Shown here piece by piece: positions 1 to 6,170 of a stretch of 8,596 bases of DNA. This DNA comes from an uncultured bacterium. Lineage in GTDB: Bacteria; Bacteroidota; Bacteroidia; Chitinophagales; CAIOSU01. The notes below the pieces were generated by a model that searched no databases, was not told the origin of the DNA, and saw only the letters and a list, made by a program, of their open reading frames with translations. Location: the NCBI GenBank assembly GCA_903861055.1, contig CAIOSU010000501.1, positions 1 to 8,596 on the forward strand, in the 5' to 3' direction. Made by a program: the position numbers and the translations under genes. How positions within the stretch are numbered: the first letter of the stretch is position 1; the number at the start of each line of letters is the position of its first letter.

Positions 1-1
1 A

Positions 2-1048
2 AATGCCATGGAATATGCTGCCTATGTAAGCAATGAGCAGAAAATAGGTGAGAAAATAACCTTGCAATATGGCCTGCGCTACTCTGCATTCTCGCAAATT
101 GGCGCTGGCAGGGTATTCGGTTACGATGCCGATGGTAATATCACCGATACTACCACCTACAGTGCCTTTCAACACATCAAAACCTACCATGGCCCTGAGC
201 CACGAATAGCGTTGCGCTATGGTTGGAACAAAGAAAACGCTATTAAAGCCAACTATACCCGCACCCGCCAATACCTGCACCTGATAAGCAATGCCACTGT
301 TTCATCGCCATTCGATTTATGGGTGCCCGCCGACAACTATATACAGCCTATGAAAGCAGACCAAGTATCGATTGGCTATTTTCGCAACCTGAAGGATAAC
401 ATGTTTGAAATAAGTGTAGAGGCTTACTATAAATACATGCACGATGTAGTTGATTATGTTGACAATGCCGAACTATTGCTTACCGAAAACATAGAAACCC
501 AACTATTGCGTGGCGACGGATATTCATACGGCTTGGAAACGATGGTAAGAAAGCAAGTGGGCCGATTGACAGGCTGGGTAAGCTATACTTATAGCCGCAC
601 CCGAAGGGTGGTGGATGGCATTAACAGCGGCAATGCATACCCAGTATCTTATGACCGCAACCACAACTTGGCTGTGGTGCTCAATTACCAGATTACGGAG
701 CGTTTCGATATTTCGGCAAACTTTGTTTACTACACGGGCCTTGCGGTAACCTTCCCGGTGGGTAAGTTTGAGTATGGCGGTGCCAATGTGCCCATTTATA
801 GCGATAGAAACGGTTACCGCCTGCCAGGCTACCACCGCCTCGATTTGGCAGCCAATATACAGTTTAAGCATAAAGAAAACCGCAGTTGGAGGCACGGCCT
901 AAATATCTCGGTGTACAATGCCTATTACAACAAAAACGTATTCTCTATACAGTTTCAGGAAGATGATGACAACCCAGGCAAAACGGCGGCTTACAAAACT
1001 TACTTGTTCCCAATTGTTCCTTCGGTTACGTATAACTTTTCATTCTAA
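2..1048 (+). CDS. TonB-dependent outer-membrane receptor, C-terminal beta-barrel part (5' end outside window)
   Basis: This is the 3' part of a gene that is open from the first full codon of the window, so the true start lies upstream; the ATG at 8 is probably an internal Met. About 348 residues are visible. They alternate polar and aromatic residues, as outer-membrane strands do (for example YGLRYSAFSQIG near the start and GWVSYTYSRTRR in the middle), separated by charged loops. The protein ends in NFSF, and a terminal Phe is the usual signal for beta-barrel assembly. Known family role: TonB/ExbBD-driven uptake of a ligand (siderophore, vitamin, glycan or peptide) across the outer membrane. 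The plug domain and any N-terminal carboxypeptidase-like domain are not in view, so the substrate cannot be called. The lipoprotein gene begins 5 bp after the stop, suggesting one operon. Barrel identity is confident; receptor subfamily is not. Confidence 0.88.
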   Translation, partial: NAMEYAAYVSNEQKIGEKITLQYGLRYSAFSQIGAGRVFGYDADGNITDTTTYSAFQHIKTYHGPEPRIALRYGWNKENAIKANYTRTRQYLHLISNATVSSPFDLWVPADNYIQPMKADQVSIGYFRNLKDNMFEISVEAYYKYMHDVVDYVDNAELLLTENIETQLLRGDGYSYGLETMVRKQVGRLTGWVSYTYSRTRRVVDGINSGNAYPVSYDRNHNLAVVLNYQITERFDISANFVYYTGLAVTFPVGKFEYGGANVPIYSDRNGYRLPGYHRLDLAANIQFKHKENRSWRHGLNISVYNAYYNKNVFSIQFQEDDDNPGKTAAYKTYLFPIVPSVTYNFSF

Positions 1049-1053
1049 GTATC

Positions 1054-1860
1054 ATGAAATTACTACATAAATATATTGCAGTTGCATTGTTGCTTGCCTT
1101 TACAGGCTGCACCGAAAAAATCGACTTGGACTTGGATTCTATCCCACCAGCTATCGTTATAGAGGGGCGCATATCTAATGGCACCGTACTTAACTATGTG
1201 CGCATTTCGGAAAGCTCGCCATACCTTAGCGATGCCGATAACCAACCGGTTTTAGGCGCAACAATTACGCTTACTGAAGATGGCACCACTACCGAAACGC
1301 TCATCGAGGACCCTCAGTTTCCGGGATATTACTATTGCCCATTGCTGTGGGCAGGCAAGCTCAATTCAGTATATACGCTAACGGTAAACTATAGCGGCGA
1401 AACTTATGTTGCCTTTGATACCATCAGGCCTGTTACGGCGCTAGATTCGCTGGGATATGACTATGAAGACAAACCTGGCACTGACAATGATGGATACTAT
1501 GTATCATTATACGCTCAAGAACCTGCAGGCTTCGGCAATTACTATCAGTGGTCTTATTTTTCGAACGGAGCAGAGAAAGCAGGTTTGGAATGGAATGCCA
1601 GCGACGAATTCGTAGATGGCAACTATATAAATTTCCAATTTGAGTTTGACGACCAGCAAGAATTAGGCGACACCGTAGCAGTAGAAATGTCATCCATTTC
1701 TCTCCAATATTTCAAGTTTGTCAATCAGTTGCTCAATCAAGAATCATCGGGCAACTTGTTTGATACACCCCCAGCCAATGTATTGGGAAACTTTACTAAC
1801 GGTGCCTTCGGTTACTTTCATGCAGATGGCGTGGCCGCCGATACCATTATCTTAAGGTAA
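1054..1860 (+). CDS. DUF4249-family lipoprotein, partner of the TonB-dependent receptor
   Basis: A 268-residue protein with a typical lipoprotein signal: MKLLHK, a hydrophobic stretch (residues 7-16), then FTGC with Cys19 as the likely lipidated residue. The -3 position is Phe rather than the usual Leu, a mild departure from the lipobox. After Cys19 comes an acidic linker, then a region resembling the start of DUF4249 proteins (PPAIVIEGRISNG, VRISESSPY, VLGATITLTEDG), which suggests an Ig-like beta domain. The C-terminus (NVLGNFTNGAFGYFHADGV, then ADTIIL) resembles the end of that family. DUF4249 proteins are found in Bacteroidota next to TonB-dependent receptors and are presumed to be surface or periplasmic-facing outer-membrane lipoproteins; their biochemical role is unknown to me. 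The ATG is 5 bp after the receptor stop with no clear ribosome binding site, so co-transcription is likely. The stop is 5 bp from that of the convergent iron-sulfur carrier gene. Confidence 0.82.
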   Translation: MKLLHKYIAVALLLAFTGCTEKIDLDLDSIPPAIVIEGRISNGTVLNYVRISESSPYLSDADNQPVLGATITLTEDGTTTETLIEDPQFPGYYYCPLLWAGKLNSVYTLTVNYSGETYVAFDTIRPVTALDSLGYDYEDKPGTDNDGYYVSLYAQEPAGFGNYYQWSYFSNGAEKAGLEWNASDEFVDGNYINFQFEFDDQQELGDTVAVEMSSISLQYFKFVNQLLNQESSGNLFDTPPANVLGNFTNGAFGYFHADGVAADTIILR

Positions 1861-1865
1861 AGAGC

Positions 1866-2213
1866 CTAGGAGGCAAAAGATGTTCCGCAACCGCAGGTTT
1901 CGGTGGCATTGGGGTTATTAAAAACAAACCCACGGGCATCCAAACCGTTGTGATAATCTATTTCTATACCTTGCAAGTACATGGCGTGGGCACGGTTAAC
2001 CAAAACGTTTATGCCGCCCAACTCAAAACGTTCGTCTTGGTCAGTAGGGTTATCAAAGCCTAATATATACGAGAAGCCGGCACAGCCGCCACCCTTTACG
2101 CCAACGCGCAAACCATTGCCAGCAGGTACTTGTGTATCAGTCATTAAGCGCCTAAATTCTGCTAATGCAGCTTCGGTAATGTTTACTATGGAGGCAGTTT
2201 GTGTACTCATCAT
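1866..2213 (-). CDS. A-type iron-sulfur cluster carrier (IscA/SufA/ErpA-like)
   Basis: A protein of about 115 residues from the ATG at 2213 (a second ATG follows at once at 2210). The open frame extends to a TTG at 2219, but the adjacent ATG-ATG pair is a more plausible start. It shows the full A-type carrier signature: ITEAALAEFRRLM near the N-terminus, GLRVGVKGGGCAGFSY with the first cluster cysteine, DERFELGGINVLV in the middle, GLDARGFVFNNPNA, and the closing CGCG with the other two cysteines. Family role: carries and transfers [2Fe-2S]/[4Fe-4S] clusters from the Suf or Isc scaffold to apo-enzymes in the cytoplasm. All three cysteines are present, so it should be functional. It stands alone here, with no suf or isc genes beside it, so whether it is SufA, IscA or ErpA in role cannot be decided. 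It converges on the lipoprotein gene with 5 bp between stops. Confidence 0.93.
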   Translation of the reverse strand: MMSTQTASIVNITEAALAEFRRLMTDTQVPAGNGLRVGVKGGGCAGFSYILGFDNPTDQDERFELGGINVLVNRAHAMYLQGIEIDYHNGLDARGFVFNNPNATETCGCGTSFAS

Positions 2214-2236
2214 ATTCAATTTCTCAGTGTAAGTTG

Positions 2237-2244
2237 CAAAAATA
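2237..2244 (-). promoter_or_regulatory. Candidate -7 promoter box (TATTTTTG) for the iron-sulfur carrier gene
   Basis: On the minus strand the sequence TATTTTTG matches the Bacteroidota -7 consensus TAnnTTTG. It ends 23 bp upstream of the ATG at 2213, so transcription would start near 2230 and leave a short leader. No good TTG-type -33 element is seen at the usual spacing: the nearest TTG is only 13 bp upstream of the box. The call therefore rests on one half of the promoter plus position. Confidence 0.4.
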
Positions 2245-2297
2245 GTAACAGAAAAACCAATAAAAGGGTTTCATGCCCGTTAATTATAGGATTTGTG

Positions 2298-2305
2298 TAG
2301 TTTTG
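2298..2305 (+). promoter_or_regulatory. Candidate -7 promoter box (TAGTTTTG) for the DUF7935-like gene
   Basis: TAGTTTTG matches the Bacteroidota -7 consensus TAnnTTTG and ends 18 bp before the ATG at 2324. Transcription would start near 2312. This placement argues against the earlier in-frame ATG at 2273 as the start, since that codon would lie upstream of the transcript. No clear -33 element was found. Confidence 0.45.
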
Positions 2306-2323
2306 AACTCCCAATTGGACCCC

Positions 2324-2845
2324 ATGGAAACCACCCTAGAAATACTGAAATATACGCTGCCTGCTATTGTTGTGCTACTTACTGCCTATCTGTTGGTAAA
2401 TGCGGCCCTTAACCACATTACCACCAAACTAGAGTTGGAGCGCCGTTTGATTTTACAAAAAGACACTTTGCCCCTTCGCCTGCAAGCTTATGAGCGACTA
2501 GCCATATTTTTAGAACGCAACCAGATAAGCAATCTTGCCTTGCGCCTAGCCCATAGCGATTATAGTTTAATTGAGTTCCAGAACTTACTGATTGAAACGG
2601 TTCGTACCGAGTACGAGCACAACCTAAGCCAGCAGTTGTATGTATCAACAAAAACTTGGATGGCTGTTCGATTTGTAAAAGACGATGCCATACGCATGGT
2701 AAACATAATAGCTGGTAGCATGCCACCTGATGCATCTAGCCTAGCCCTTGCCAAAAAACTAATTGAAATAACCGGGCAAGGCGAAGGACCAGGCGACAAA
2801 GCCCTAGAACTGTTGCATCAAGAGGTGCAGGCTATTTTGAAGTAA
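2324..2845 (+). CDS. Small membrane-anchored protein of unknown function (DUF7935-like)
   Basis: A 173-residue protein from the ATG at 2324. An in-frame ATG at 2273 would add 17 residues (MPVNYRICVVLNSQLDP), but a TAnnTTTG promoter box lies between the two. The N-terminus has one strong transmembrane segment (about residues 8-27, LKYTLPAIVVLLTAYLLV), followed by a charged region (KLELERRLILQKDTLPLRL) and a helical cytoplasmic part containing LQAYERLAIFLERNQISNL. I recognise this layout (one membrane helix, then 'RLQAYERL..FLER') as that of a small conserved Bacteroidota family, which I believe is called DUF7935; the family name is from memory. Function is unknown. No catalytic motif is seen. 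It is divergent from the iron-sulfur carrier gene and convergent with the DAHP synthase gene, so it is probably its own transcription unit. Confidence 0.72.
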   Translation: METTLEILKYTLPAIVVLLTAYLLVNAALNHITTKLELERRLILQKDTLPLRLQAYERLAIFLERNQISNLALRLAHSDYSLIEFQNLLIETVRTEYEHNLSQQLYVSTKTWMAVRFVKDDAIRMVNIIAGSMPPDASSLALAKKLIEITGQGEGPGDKALELLHQEVQAILK

Positions 2846-2866
2846 GGTAGGCGAGCTTCTAACCTT
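2844..2866. terminator. Weak hairpin between convergent stop codons
   Basis: AAGGTAG (2844-2850) can pair with CTAACCTT (2859-2866) with one bulged base and an 8-nt loop. It overlaps the TAA of the upstream gene and lies in the 34-bp gap between two convergent genes. Neither side is followed by a clean run of T, so it is at best a weak bidirectional terminator. Confidence 0.25.
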
Positions 2867-2879
2867 TCGATATTCAATT

Positions 2880-4025
2880 TTAGTCTTGTGTCTTTTGTCC
2901 TTTCTCGTTTTGAACGAGACTCTGGATGACATTTTTTATGTCTTGTGTCTCATTATTTCGCATCACCTCAGTCTGCTTCCGTATCGACTCTTGGTGAATG
3001 AGCTGAAAGATGCGCAGCACCAAGTCTTCACTTAGGTTGTGCTTTTTAGCCCATTCGGTTCGTGTGTTAAATATCTCGTTCCAGCGATCAGGTTGCAGAA
3101 TGGTAATGTTCTGCTCTTGTTTAATGTGGCCAATTTGCTCCACCACTGTCATACGCTCTCGTAGTATGCGCACTAACTCCTCATCTTGCTGATCGATGAG
3201 CGCTCGCATCTGCTCCAAGGTGGTATTAAACTGTTCATCATCGGTGTTGCGGCGGCGCACAATCAGCTTGCCCATTAGCAGGGCAAGGTTGGTGGGCGTT
3301 ATCTGTTGTTCGTTATCACTAAGCGCCTTGTCGGGGTTACAATGGCTTTCCAGCATCAGCCCATCAAAATCAAGGTCGTATGCTTTTTGAGCCACCTCTT
3401 GCAAATACTCGCGTTTGCCGGTTATGTGGCTTGGGTCGCAAAATACGGGCAGGTTAGGGAAAATGCGGCGCAACTCAATTGGTATTTCCCACATGGGCCT
3501 GTTGCGGTACTTTATCTTTTCGTACGATGAGAAACCTCGATGAATAGCCGCCAATTTGGTAATACCCGCATTGTGCATACGCTCAATGGCCCCAATCCAA
3601 AGGTTCAGGTCGGGGTTCACAGGGTTTTTTACCATTACGGGTATATCCACGCCTTTAACGGCATCAGCAATTTCTTGCACCGTAAAAGGGTTAACCGTGC
3701 TGCGGGCTCCTACCCAAAGCACGTCAATACCTGCTTCCAAACATAATTCTACGTGATGTGCATTAGCCACCTCCACACAAGCTTTTAGGCCTGTCTCTTG
3801 TTTCATAGTTTGTAGCCACCTCAATCCAACTTCTCCGATACCCTCAAAGGCACCGGGGCGCGTACGGGGTTTCCAGATGCCAGCACGGTATAAATTAATG
3901 CCCAATGGCAGCAACTCGCGGGCTATTTGCAGCACTTGCTCTTCCGACTCGGCACTGCAAGGCCCCGAAATAAGCACTGGCCTGCGGCTTCCTGGTATCC
4001 AACTATGTAAGGGTGCTATATCCAC
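2880..4025 (-). CDS. Bifunctional DAHP synthase (type I beta/KdsA-like) / chorismate mutase (AroQ)
   Basis: 381 residues with two enzymes in one chain. Residues 1-260 are a DAHP synthase joining phosphoenolpyruvate and erythrose-4-phosphate: GPCSAES (21-27), the KPRTRP substrate loop (52-57), VKNP (132-135), HRGF (162-165), CDPSH (196-200; Cys and His probable metal ligands) and MLESHCNPDKALSD (224-237). Residues 266-351 are an all-helical AroQ chorismate mutase making prephenate: R274 in LEQMRALIDQQDEELV, R291, K302, R314 and Q351 fit the usual active-site positions. This fusion is common in Bacteroidota, where the mutase domain can also tune the synthase. The start is GTG at 4025: an in-frame TAA sits at 4035-4037, and no Met follows until residue 74. 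A polar tail of about 30 residues follows the mutase domain. No ACT domain is present, and no other aromatic-pathway gene is adjacent. Confidence 0.95.
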   Translation of the reverse strand: MDIAPLHSWIPGSRRPVLISGPCSAESEEQVLQIARELLPLGINLYRAGIWKPRTRPGAFEGIGEVGLRWLQTMKQETGLKACVEVANAHHVELCLEAGIDVLWVGARSTVNPFTVQEIADAVKGVDIPVMVKNPVNPDLNLWIGAIERMHNAGITKLAAIHRGFSSYEKIKYRNRPMWEIPIELRRIFPNLPVFCDPSHITGKREYLQEVAQKAYDLDFDGLMLESHCNPDKALSDNEQQITPTNLALLMGKLIVRRRNTDDEQFNTTLEQMRALIDQQDEELVRILRERMTVVEQIGHIKQEQNITILQPDRWNEIFNTRTEWAKKHNLSEDLVLRIFQLIHQESIRKQTEVMRNNETQDIKNVIQSLVQNEKGQKTQD

Positions 4026-4030
4026 TTTGC

Positions 4031-4072
4031 TTGGTTATTGGTGTATTGGTTATTTGTTATTGGTTCATTACC
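4031..4072 (-). repeat. Imperfect tandem repeats of the CCAATAACCAA type in the DAHP synthase leader
   Basis: On the plus strand, units starting TTGGTTATT recur at 4031 and 4046, with TTGGTTCATT at 4060, giving a period of 14-15 bp. Read in the direction of the DAHP synthase gene these are AACCAATAAC-like and end 5 bp before its GTG start. An exact inverted 10-bp copy (CCAATAACCA) lies at 4268-4277 before the opposite gene. Confidence 0.6.
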
Positions 4073-4151
4073 TTGCCGCGCCTTTGACGAGGGTTAATGG
4101 GTAACTGGCATTGCGATTTACAATTACTTGTCAACTGCTAACTTAAACCAT

Positions 4152-4163
4152 TGTAAATTTACA
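4152..4163. promoter_or_regulatory. 12-bp perfect palindrome TGTAAATTTACA, possible operator or bidirectional promoter core
   Basis: TGTAAATTTACA equals its own reverse complement. It sits 126 bp from the DAHP synthase start and 131 bp from the proline dehydrogenase start, almost at the centre of the divergent region. It could be a dimeric regulator site; both strands also read TAAATTTA, one base off TAnnTTTG. AT-rich palindromes of this length can arise by chance, so function is only suggested. Confidence 0.35.
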
Positions 4164-4250
4164 TCGAATTTGATTGCTTGGCTAGGTAATTGATGTTTAT
4201 TACCCAAATGATGAACATGATTAGGGTTTAATTGGTTTAATAACCGACTC

Positions 4251-4285
4251 ACTAATCAACCAGTTAGCCAATAACCAGTAACTCA
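4251..4285 (+). repeat. AACCAGTTA/CCAATAACCAG tract in the proline dehydrogenase leader
   Basis: The segment 4251-4268 (ACTAATCAACCAGTTAGC) matches 6448-6465 (ACTAATTAACCAGTTAAC) at 16 of 18 bases, and CCAATAACCA (4268-4277) is an exact inverted copy of 4032-4041. It ends about 10 bp before the ATG of proline dehydrogenase. It looks like a dispersed short intergenic motif rather than coding sequence. Confidence 0.5.
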
Positions 4286-4294
4286 CTCCATACC

Positions 4295-5464
4295 ATGCTC
4301 AACTTTGAGGATACCGAAATAGCCTTTACGAATGTTAGCAACGCCAAACTGCGCAAATCGTATTACATTTTTCAATTTTTTCAGTTCAATAGCTTGGTCA
4401 ATTTGGGCGGACGCTTGGCACAATGGGGCTTGAAGTGGCACTTACCAGTTGGCCTATTTGCCAAACCTACTATTTTTGGTCAGTTTGTAGGCGGTGTTAC
4501 GCTTCGCGAAACGGAAAACACGGTAAACCGGTTGGGCAAATCGGGTGTATTTGGCATTCTGGATTATGCCATTGAGGGCAAAACCACCGAGCGCGCCTTT
4601 GACGATACCTTGGCCCACAAATTAGAAATGTTGCGGTATGTAAAAAACAACCCCAACGTGAAAATGATAAGTGCCAAGGTAACAGGTCTGGGCAAATTCT
4701 CACTGCTAGAGCGCGTGCACCGCGGCGACGTGTTGCTGCAAAGCGAACAAAAAGAGTATGAGCGGTTGAAGGACCGGCTACACAAACTTTGCGCAGCGGC
4801 AGAAGATGCTAGCACGGGCATTTTGTTTGATGCCGAAGAAACATGGATACAAGACCCATTGGATAGCTTGATTGAGGAAATGATGGCCCATTACAATAAA
4901 GAGAAAGCCATTGTTTACAACACTTACCAACTATACGCCACCAGCCGCTTGGGTAAATTGAAAGAGGACTACGAAAAAGCACAAAAACAAGGTTATGTAT
5001 TGGGTGCCAAATTGGTTCGCGGTGCGTACATGGAGAAAGAGCGCGAGCGTGCTGCCGAATTGGGATACCCTTCGCCGATACATGTAGATAAAGATGCAGT
5101 AGATAAGGACTTTAATGCTGGGTTGGATTATTGCCTTGATAGATTTGGCAAAGGAATAGCCTTTTGCGCCGCTACTCACAACGAGGATAGCTGCAAATAT
5201 TTAGCCGAGCAGATTGTGGCCCGTGGTTTGCCCAAAAACGACAAATACATGTTCTTTGCGCAGCTTTACGGCATGGGCGAGCACATTACCTTCAACCTAG
5301 CCAAAGAGGGCTATACCAGCGCCAAATTGATTCCTTTTGGGCCAGTAAAGGAAGTAATCCCCTACTTGGTGCGCCGCGCACAAGAAAACAGCAGTGTAGA
5401 GGGCCAAACCAGCCGCGAGCTGAGCATCCTTACCAAGGAAATGAAGCGGAGGAGGCTGCTTTAA
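4295..5464 (+). CDS. Proline dehydrogenase (monofunctional PRODH)
   Basis: 389 residues, about the expected length for a monofunctional enzyme. It oxidises L-proline to 1-pyrroline-5-carboxylate with FAD, passing electrons to the respiratory quinone pool, usually at the inner face of the cytoplasmic membrane. The core (alpha/beta)8 barrel motifs are intact: GVFGILDYAIEGK (84-96), FDAEETW (178-184), KLVRGAYMEKER (239-250), ATHNEDS (293-299), QLYGMGE (323-329) and PFGPVKEVIPYLVRRAQEN (347-365), whose RRxxEN end binds the proline carboxylate in PutA. No P5C dehydrogenase domain is fused and none is adjacent, so the second step must be encoded elsewhere. The ATG at 4295 is the natural start; no Shine-Dalgarno is evident. 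It is divergent from the DAHP synthase gene and is followed closely by an oxygenase gene. The basic tail KEMKRRRLL may help membrane contact, which is inference. Confidence 0.95.
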   Translation: MLNFEDTEIAFTNVSNAKLRKSYYIFQFFQFNSLVNLGGRLAQWGLKWHLPVGLFAKPTIFGQFVGGVTLRETENTVNRLGKSGVFGILDYAIEGKTTERAFDDTLAHKLEMLRYVKNNPNVKMISAKVTGLGKFSLLERVHRGDVLLQSEQKEYERLKDRLHKLCAAAEDASTGILFDAEETWIQDPLDSLIEEMMAHYNKEKAIVYNTYQLYATSRLGKLKEDYEKAQKQGYVLGAKLVRGAYMEKERERAAELGYPSPIHVDKDAVDKDFNAGLDYCLDRFGKGIAFCAATHNEDSCKYLAEQIVARGLPKNDKYMFFAQLYGMGEHITFNLAKEGYTSAKLIPFGPVKEVIPYLVRRAQENSSVEGQTSRELSILTKEMKRRRLL

Positions 5465-5481
5465 TTATTGCCGCTGAGTAA

Positions 5482-5502
5482 TATCTTTGGTGCATATCTT
5501 TG
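5482..5502 (+). promoter_or_regulatory. Two tandem -7 boxes (TATCTTTG) for the oxygenase gene
   Basis: TATCTTTG occurs at 5482-5489 and again at 5495-5502; both are exact matches to the Bacteroidota -7 consensus TAnnTTTG, 13 bp apart. Initiation from the second box would fall near 5509, about 13 bp before the TTG proposed as start at 5522. No ideal -33 element is seen: TTG at 5468 is 24 bp from the second box. The boxes suggest the oxygenase is transcribed on its own as well as by read-through from proline dehydrogenase. Confidence 0.5.
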
Positions 5503-5521
5503 CAGTTCAATTTACCCCACC

Positions 5522-6163
5522 TTGACCAACAAAGATACCCTACCCTACGAGCAAATTGCCATTGAGGTGGCCGAGAAGGGTTTTGCCATTCTCGACGATT
5601 TTTTATCGAAAACCGAAGTTGCCGAGATACTGGAGGTGCTGAACTCGCGTCGCGAGGGAGGTGAGTTTCAGAAAGCGGGCGTGGGCAGCGGCGCTGACTA
5701 CAAACAGCTACACGACATTCGTGGTGATTATATCCGTTGGATTGAACCTAAAGAGGCTCTACCGCCTACCCAAGTATTTCTGAGCCGGGTGGGCCAAATG
5801 ATGCAAACTCTTAACCGTGTATGTTTTCTGGGCCTTAAGGACTTTGAAACGCACTTTACCTACTACCCTGCTGGCAGCCGCTATGCGCGCCACCTAGACC
5901 AATTCAAATCTACAGACCACCGCCGCATATCGTTTGTGTGCTACCTCAATACCGATTGGGTGCCCGGTAACGGCGGCGAATTGCGTTTCTTTATCCCTAA
6001 TGAAGATGGAACCGAGACTGCACTAGATATTGAGCCCCTTGCGGGTCGATTAGCATGTTTCAGGGCCGATGTTATGGAGCATGAAGTGCTACTGGCCCAC
6101 AAAACCCGCTATAGCCTGACTGGATGGATGTTGGACCAATACCATGAGTTGACGTTTTTGTAA
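5522..6163 (+). CDS. 2OG-Fe(II) oxygenase, prolyl 4-hydroxylase-like
   Basis: 213 residues from a TTG at 5522. The frame can be opened further to a TTG at 5468, but the boxes at 5482-5502 lie inside that extension, and no ATG exists before residue 93 of the short form. The fold is a double-stranded beta helix with the iron triad H124-x-D126 (in RYARHLDQF) and H187 (in VMEHEV), plus R196 (in TRYSLTGW) to hold 2-oxoglutarate. RRISFVCYLN and GNGGELRFF flank the core as in SM-20/EGL-9-type prolyl hydroxylases. Family chemistry: 2-oxoglutarate- and O2-dependent hydroxylation of a prolyl or other residue, in the cytoplasm (no signal peptide). The substrate cannot be told; bacterial relatives can act on EF-Tu or other proteins, so that is only one possibility. 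It begins 57 bp after the proline dehydrogenase stop (3 bp with the longer start). A repeat element begins 7 bp after its stop. Confidence 0.87.
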   Translation: MTNKDTLPYEQIAIEVAEKGFAILDDFLSKTEVAEILEVLNSRREGGEFQKAGVGSGADYKQLHDIRGDYIRWIEPKEALPPTQVFLSRVGQMMQTLNRVCFLGLKDFETHFTYYPAGSRYARHLDQFKSTDHRRISFVCYLNTDWVPGNGGELRFFIPNEDGTETALDIEPLAGRLACFRADVMEHEVLLAHKTRYSLTGWMLDQYHELTFL

Positions 6164-6170
6164 AATAAAC

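Larger units (their letters stand above)
4026..4294. other. Divergent intergenic region between DAHP synthase and proline dehydrogenase genes
   Basis: 269 bp with no supportable gene. It must hold the promoters of both divergent genes, but no full TTG-N17-23-TAnnTTTG promoter was found on either strand. Visible structure: three imperfect 14-15-bp repeats beginning TTGGTT at the left edge (4031-4072), a 12-bp perfect palindrome TGTAAATTTACA near the middle (4152-4163), and a related AACCAGTTA/CCAATAACCAG tract at the right edge (4251-4285). Confidence 0.6.

Noticed and set aside
524..895. A 123-residue minus-strand frame within the TonB receptor gene
   Set aside because: It is antisense to clear beta-barrel sequence, with no recognisable family.
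1865..1875. Small inverted repeat GCCTAGGAGGC at the junction of two convergent genes
   Set aside because: The stem is only 4 bp with a 3-nt loop and no T run, too weak for a terminator; it also overlaps the end of the iron-sulfur carrier gene.
2214..2219. TTG at 2219 as the start of the iron-sulfur carrier
   Set aside because: Two ATG codons follow at once at 2213 and 2210, giving the expected family N-terminus.
2903..2919. Hairpin TCTCGTT/AACGAGA as a terminator for the DAHP synthase gene
   Set aside because: It lies inside the coding tail, and on the minus strand it is followed by A-rich rather than T-rich sequence.
3010..4104. Several plus-strand open frames opposite the DAHP synthase/chorismate mutase gene
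   Set aside because: They overlap a gene with intact catalytic motifs in both domains and show no protein family features of their own.
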